The position numbers and the translations under genes were made by a program. A stretch of 41,018 nt of DNA, taken from contig JAGRLL010000282.1 of NCBI GenBank assembly GCA_020441855.1, forward strand, positions 1 to 41,018. The letters are read 5' to 3'. The notes beneath the pieces were generated by a model that worked only from the letters and a program-made list of their open reading frames with translations, was not told where the DNA came from and made no database searches. This document shows positions 39,053 through 41,018 of this stretch, piece by piece. How positions within the stretch are numbered: position 1 is the stretch's first letter; each line of letters begins with the position of its first letter. The stretch comes from Nitratireductor sp. Lineage in GTDB: Bacteria > Pseudomonadota > Alphaproteobacteria > Rhizobiales > Rhizobiaceae.

Positions 39053-40709
39053 CCTGCATCTCCCGCAATTCCTGGGTCAGCACGCGATTGTTCTGCGAAT
39101 AGTCTATCGGCGCATCGATGAGATGCACGCCACCTTCCTCGAAGGCAGATTTCAGCATCGGGCAAAACGAGGCGGCATCGGTGACGCGATGGCCGGTCGC
39201 GCCATAGCTCTGCGCATAGGCGACGAAATCGGGGTTGCCATAGGTCAGGCCCCAATCTGGAAAGTCGCCGGCTGCCTGCTTCCAGCGGATCATGCCATAG
39301 GCGTCGTCGCGCAGGATCAAGACCACCATGTTGAGCCCGAGCCGCACGGCGGTCTCCATCTCCTGGCTGTTCATCATGAAGCCGCCATCGCCGGCGACGG
39401 CCAGCACGCGCCGTCCGGGATAGAGCATTGCCGCAGCCATCGCCTGCGGCAGGCCGGCGCCCATGGTGGCAAGCGCATTGTCGAGCAGCAGCGTATTCGG
39501 CTGGCGCGCACGGTAGGAGCGTGCAAACCAGATCTTGTACATGCCGTTGTCGAGCGAGACGATGCCGTCGGAGGGCACAGCCCTGCGCACATCGGCGACG
39601 ATGCGTTGCGGCAACATCGGGAAACGGTCGTCGTCCTCGCCGGTATTGACCTTTTGCGCCACCTCGTCGCGAACCTGGTAGAACGGCGCCGGGTCATGCC
39701 TGCAGCCGTCGCGCAGCCGACCGGTCAGTGCGGCAAAGGTTGCACCGATCTCGCCCAGCAATTCGCTTTGCGGGAAATAGACCTCGTCGATCTCGGCCGG
39801 GCTGAAATTGACATGGATGACCTTCGGCCCGCCTTGGGTCATCAGGAAGGGCGGCTTCTCGACGACGTCATGGCCGGCATTGATGATGAGGTCGGCCTGG
39901 TCGAAGGCCTTGTGGATGTAGTCGCCCTCCGACAGCGCCGCAGTGCCGAGATATTCGTCATGGCTGCCGCCGACGGCGCCCTTGCCCATCTGCGTCGTGA
40001 CGAAGGGAATGCGCGTGGTGCGCACGAAATCGTCCAGCGCGTCGAAGACCGGCCGCCGGTTCGCACCTGCGCCGATGACCAGCAGCGGATGGTTGGCGGC
40101 GCGGATCATCGCCGCCGCCTCGTCGAGCGCGGCCTCGGGGCATTGCGGCAGGCGTGCACGGCTGCGCGGCACGACCGGTTCGTCGGGCACCATCTCGGCG
40201 GCGATATCCTCCGGCAGTTCCAGATGGATCGGGCCGGGCCGCTCTGCCTCCGCGACGCGGAAGGCATCCGAGACGATCGAGGTGATCGCTGCGGCATCTA
40301 CGATGGCCTTGGCCATCTTGGTGACCGGCTTCATCGTGGCGACGATGTCGACGATCTGGAAGCGGCCCTGCCGGCCGTGCCTCGACGGTTTCTGCCCCGT
40401 GATCATGATCATCGGAAACGCGCCGAGATGGGCATAGGCCGCCGCCGTCATGAAATTCGTCGCGCCGGGCCCCAGCGTTGACAGGCACACGCCAGCCCTG
40501 CCGGTCAGCCTGCCATAGGTCGCCGCCATGAAGCCGGCGGCCTGTTCGTGCCGGTTGAGCACGACGCGGATGCTCGACCGGCGCAGCGAATCCAGCAGGT
40601 CGAGGTTTTCCTCGCCCGGCACTGCGAAGATGACTTCGACACCCTCGTTCTCGAGCGAGCGGACGAAGAGGTCCGAGGCCTTGACCATTGTCGTCTGACT
40701 TGCGTGCAT
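39042..40709 (-). CDS. TPP-dependent acetolactate synthase-like enzyme
   Basis: The 555-residue protein has the three-domain TPP-enzyme layout. The PYR domain includes Glu55 in NRHEQAAGFMAA, the central domain includes PLLVIGAGANRRP, and the PP domain has the metal-binding VAGDGGFMMNSQEME and VVLILRDDAYGMIRW. It matches acetolactate synthase large-subunit-like proteins that stand beside aldehyde dehydrogenases in rhizobial genomes, so decarboxylation or carboligation of a 2-oxo acid followed by aldehyde oxidation is plausible. AGGAG lies eight bases before the ATG. Catabolic function is inferred from the neighbour; no regulatory subunit gene is adjacent. Confidence 0.9.
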   Translation of the reverse strand: MHASQTTMVKASDLFVRSLENEGVEVIFAVPGEENLDLLDSLRRSSIRVVLNRHEQAAGFMAATYGRLTGRAGVCLSTLGPGATNFMTAAAYAHLGAFPMIMITGQKPSRHGRQGRFQIVDIVATMKPVTKMAKAIVDAAAITSIVSDAFRVAEAERPGPIHLELPEDIAAEMVPDEPVVPRSRARLPQCPEAALDEAAAMIRAANHPLLVIGAGANRRPVFDALDDFVRTTRIPFVTTQMGKGAVGGSHDEYLGTAALSEGDYIHKAFDQADLIINAGHDVVEKPPFLMTQGGPKVIHVNFSPAEIDEVYFPQSELLGEIGATFAALTGRLRDGCRHDPAPFYQVRDEVAQKVNTGEDDDRFPMLPQRIVADVRRAVPSDGIVSLDNGMYKIWFARSYRARQPNTLLLDNALATMGAGLPQAMAAAMLYPGRRVLAVAGDGGFMMNSQEMETAVRLGLNMVVLILRDDAYGMIRWKQAAGDFPDWGLTYGNPDFVAYAQSYGATGHRVTDAASFCPMLKSAFEEGGVHLIDAPIDYSQNNRVLTQELREMQGEN

Positions 40710-40727
40710 GGCGCTTTCTCCTGGAGT

Positions 40728-41018
40728 TCAGCTTGCGGCACGCGTGCCGTCATGCATTGCGGGGATCGGGTTGACGGGACGCCCGGCTTCCGCAGCGCGC
40801 GCGATCTGTTCGAGCGTCATCGAGGTGCCGTTCGGCTGCACCATGCGCACATGCGCCGGCCCGAGTTCGCGCGCATGCGCCACCCCGCACGAATGTGCGA
40901 TAATGCCGACGCCCTTGTGAACCTTTTCGACGTAATTCTTCACCCGCACTGCCTTGTCGGCGGGATCGAGCCCGCGCTGCAGGCGCGGATTGTGCGTGGT
41001 GATGCCGGTCGGGCAGGT
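40728..41018 (-). CDS. FMN-binding glutamate synthase-like protein, 3' end only
   Basis: The visible 96 codons run off the window's right edge and encode the end of an FMN-dependent glutamate-synthase-like domain. They begin TCPTGITTHNPRLQRGLDP, a conserved feature near the iron-sulphur-type Cys of GltB-like proteins, then AHSCGVAHARELGPAHV. The frame is continuous upstream of an internal GTG that could be mistaken for a start. It probably belongs to the same operon as the TPP enzyme, 18 bases away. The activity may be a relative of glutamate synthase; without the rest of the gene, no substrate can be given. Confidence 0.85.
   Translation of the reverse strand, partial: TCPTGITTHNPRLQRGLDPADKAVRVKNYVEKVHKGVGIIAHSCGVAHARELGPAHVRMVQPNGTSMTLEQIARAAEAGRPVNPIPAMHDGTRAAS

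Noticed and set aside
1..41018. CRISPR arrays, tRNA and rRNA genes, insertion sequences with transposase.
   Set aside because: No regularly spaced repeats, cloverleaf-like sequences, rRNA-like stretches or transposase frames were recognised; the only mobility gene seen is the serine recombinase.

Overview
The window looks like alphaproteobacterial DNA, most likely from the Hyphomicrobiales (Rhizobiales). The signs are high GC, Liv-type ABC transport, a rhizobial-style large serine recombinase flanked by TTCCCTG repeats, and a right flank encoding a TPP-dependent acetolactate synthase-like enzyme, an aldehyde dehydrogenase and an FMN-binding glutamate synthase-like protein. The assignment rests on gene content only. 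No tRNA, rRNA or CRISPR array was seen.

Layout. (1) 1-963: degraded accessory remnants, namely a short ParB-like domain and a frameshifted hypothetical gene. (2) 971-5753, minus strand: a tight six-gene operon encoding a PaaK-like acyl-CoA ligase, a 59-residue small protein, a 2,4-dienoyl-CoA-reductase-like SDR, a VOC protein, a thiolase and an SDR. (3) 5965-9804, plus strand: a divergent operon of thiolase, FadJ-type bifunctional enzyme and NTF2-like protein. (4) 9801-17398: an acyl-CoA dehydrogenase, a MalT/LAL-type LuxR regulator, two overlapping TetR genes, a pair of small hotdog (MaoC-like) proteins and an APH-type kinase. (5) 17430-23358, minus strand: an ACAD10/11-type acyl-CoA dehydrogenase followed by a complete branched-chain-type ABC transporter (binding protein, two permeases, two ATPases). 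(6) 23467-26136: a LysR regulator and a fatty-acyl-CoA synthetase. (7) 26244-34325: two class III CoA-transferases, an SDR, an isochorismatase-like protein, a double NTF2-like protein, a GntR/FCD repressor, a double-hotdog hydratase and an enoyl-CoA hydratase. (8) 34475-35542: an MBL-fold hydrolase. (9) 35543-37715: a recombinase module. (10) 37712-41018: host-like genes.

Taken together, 971-35542 reads as a large acyl-CoA catabolic island: uptake (Liv transporter), CoA activation (a ligase, a synthetase and two CoA-transferases), and several parallel sets of dehydrogenase, hydratase, dehydrogenase and thiolase, with five kinds of regulator. The substrate cannot be named from sequence. A kinase and an acyl-CoA dehydrogenase matching the two halves of animal ACAD10/11, and resembling the bacterial levulinate (Lva) logic, suggest that 4-hydroxyacyl-CoA chemistry is involved.

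The strongest non-coding signals are two shared-operator systems. An exact 19-bp element occurs in opposite orientation at 11014-11032 and 15380-15398, bracketing the LuxR/TetR cluster. A TTACATGTAA-like palindrome occurs in all three divergent promoter regions around the GntR gene. The recombinase gene abuts an aldehyde dehydrogenase gene that appears to have lost its 3' end, so 37712-37716 is the probable right boundary of the island. The left boundary is not recognisable in this window.
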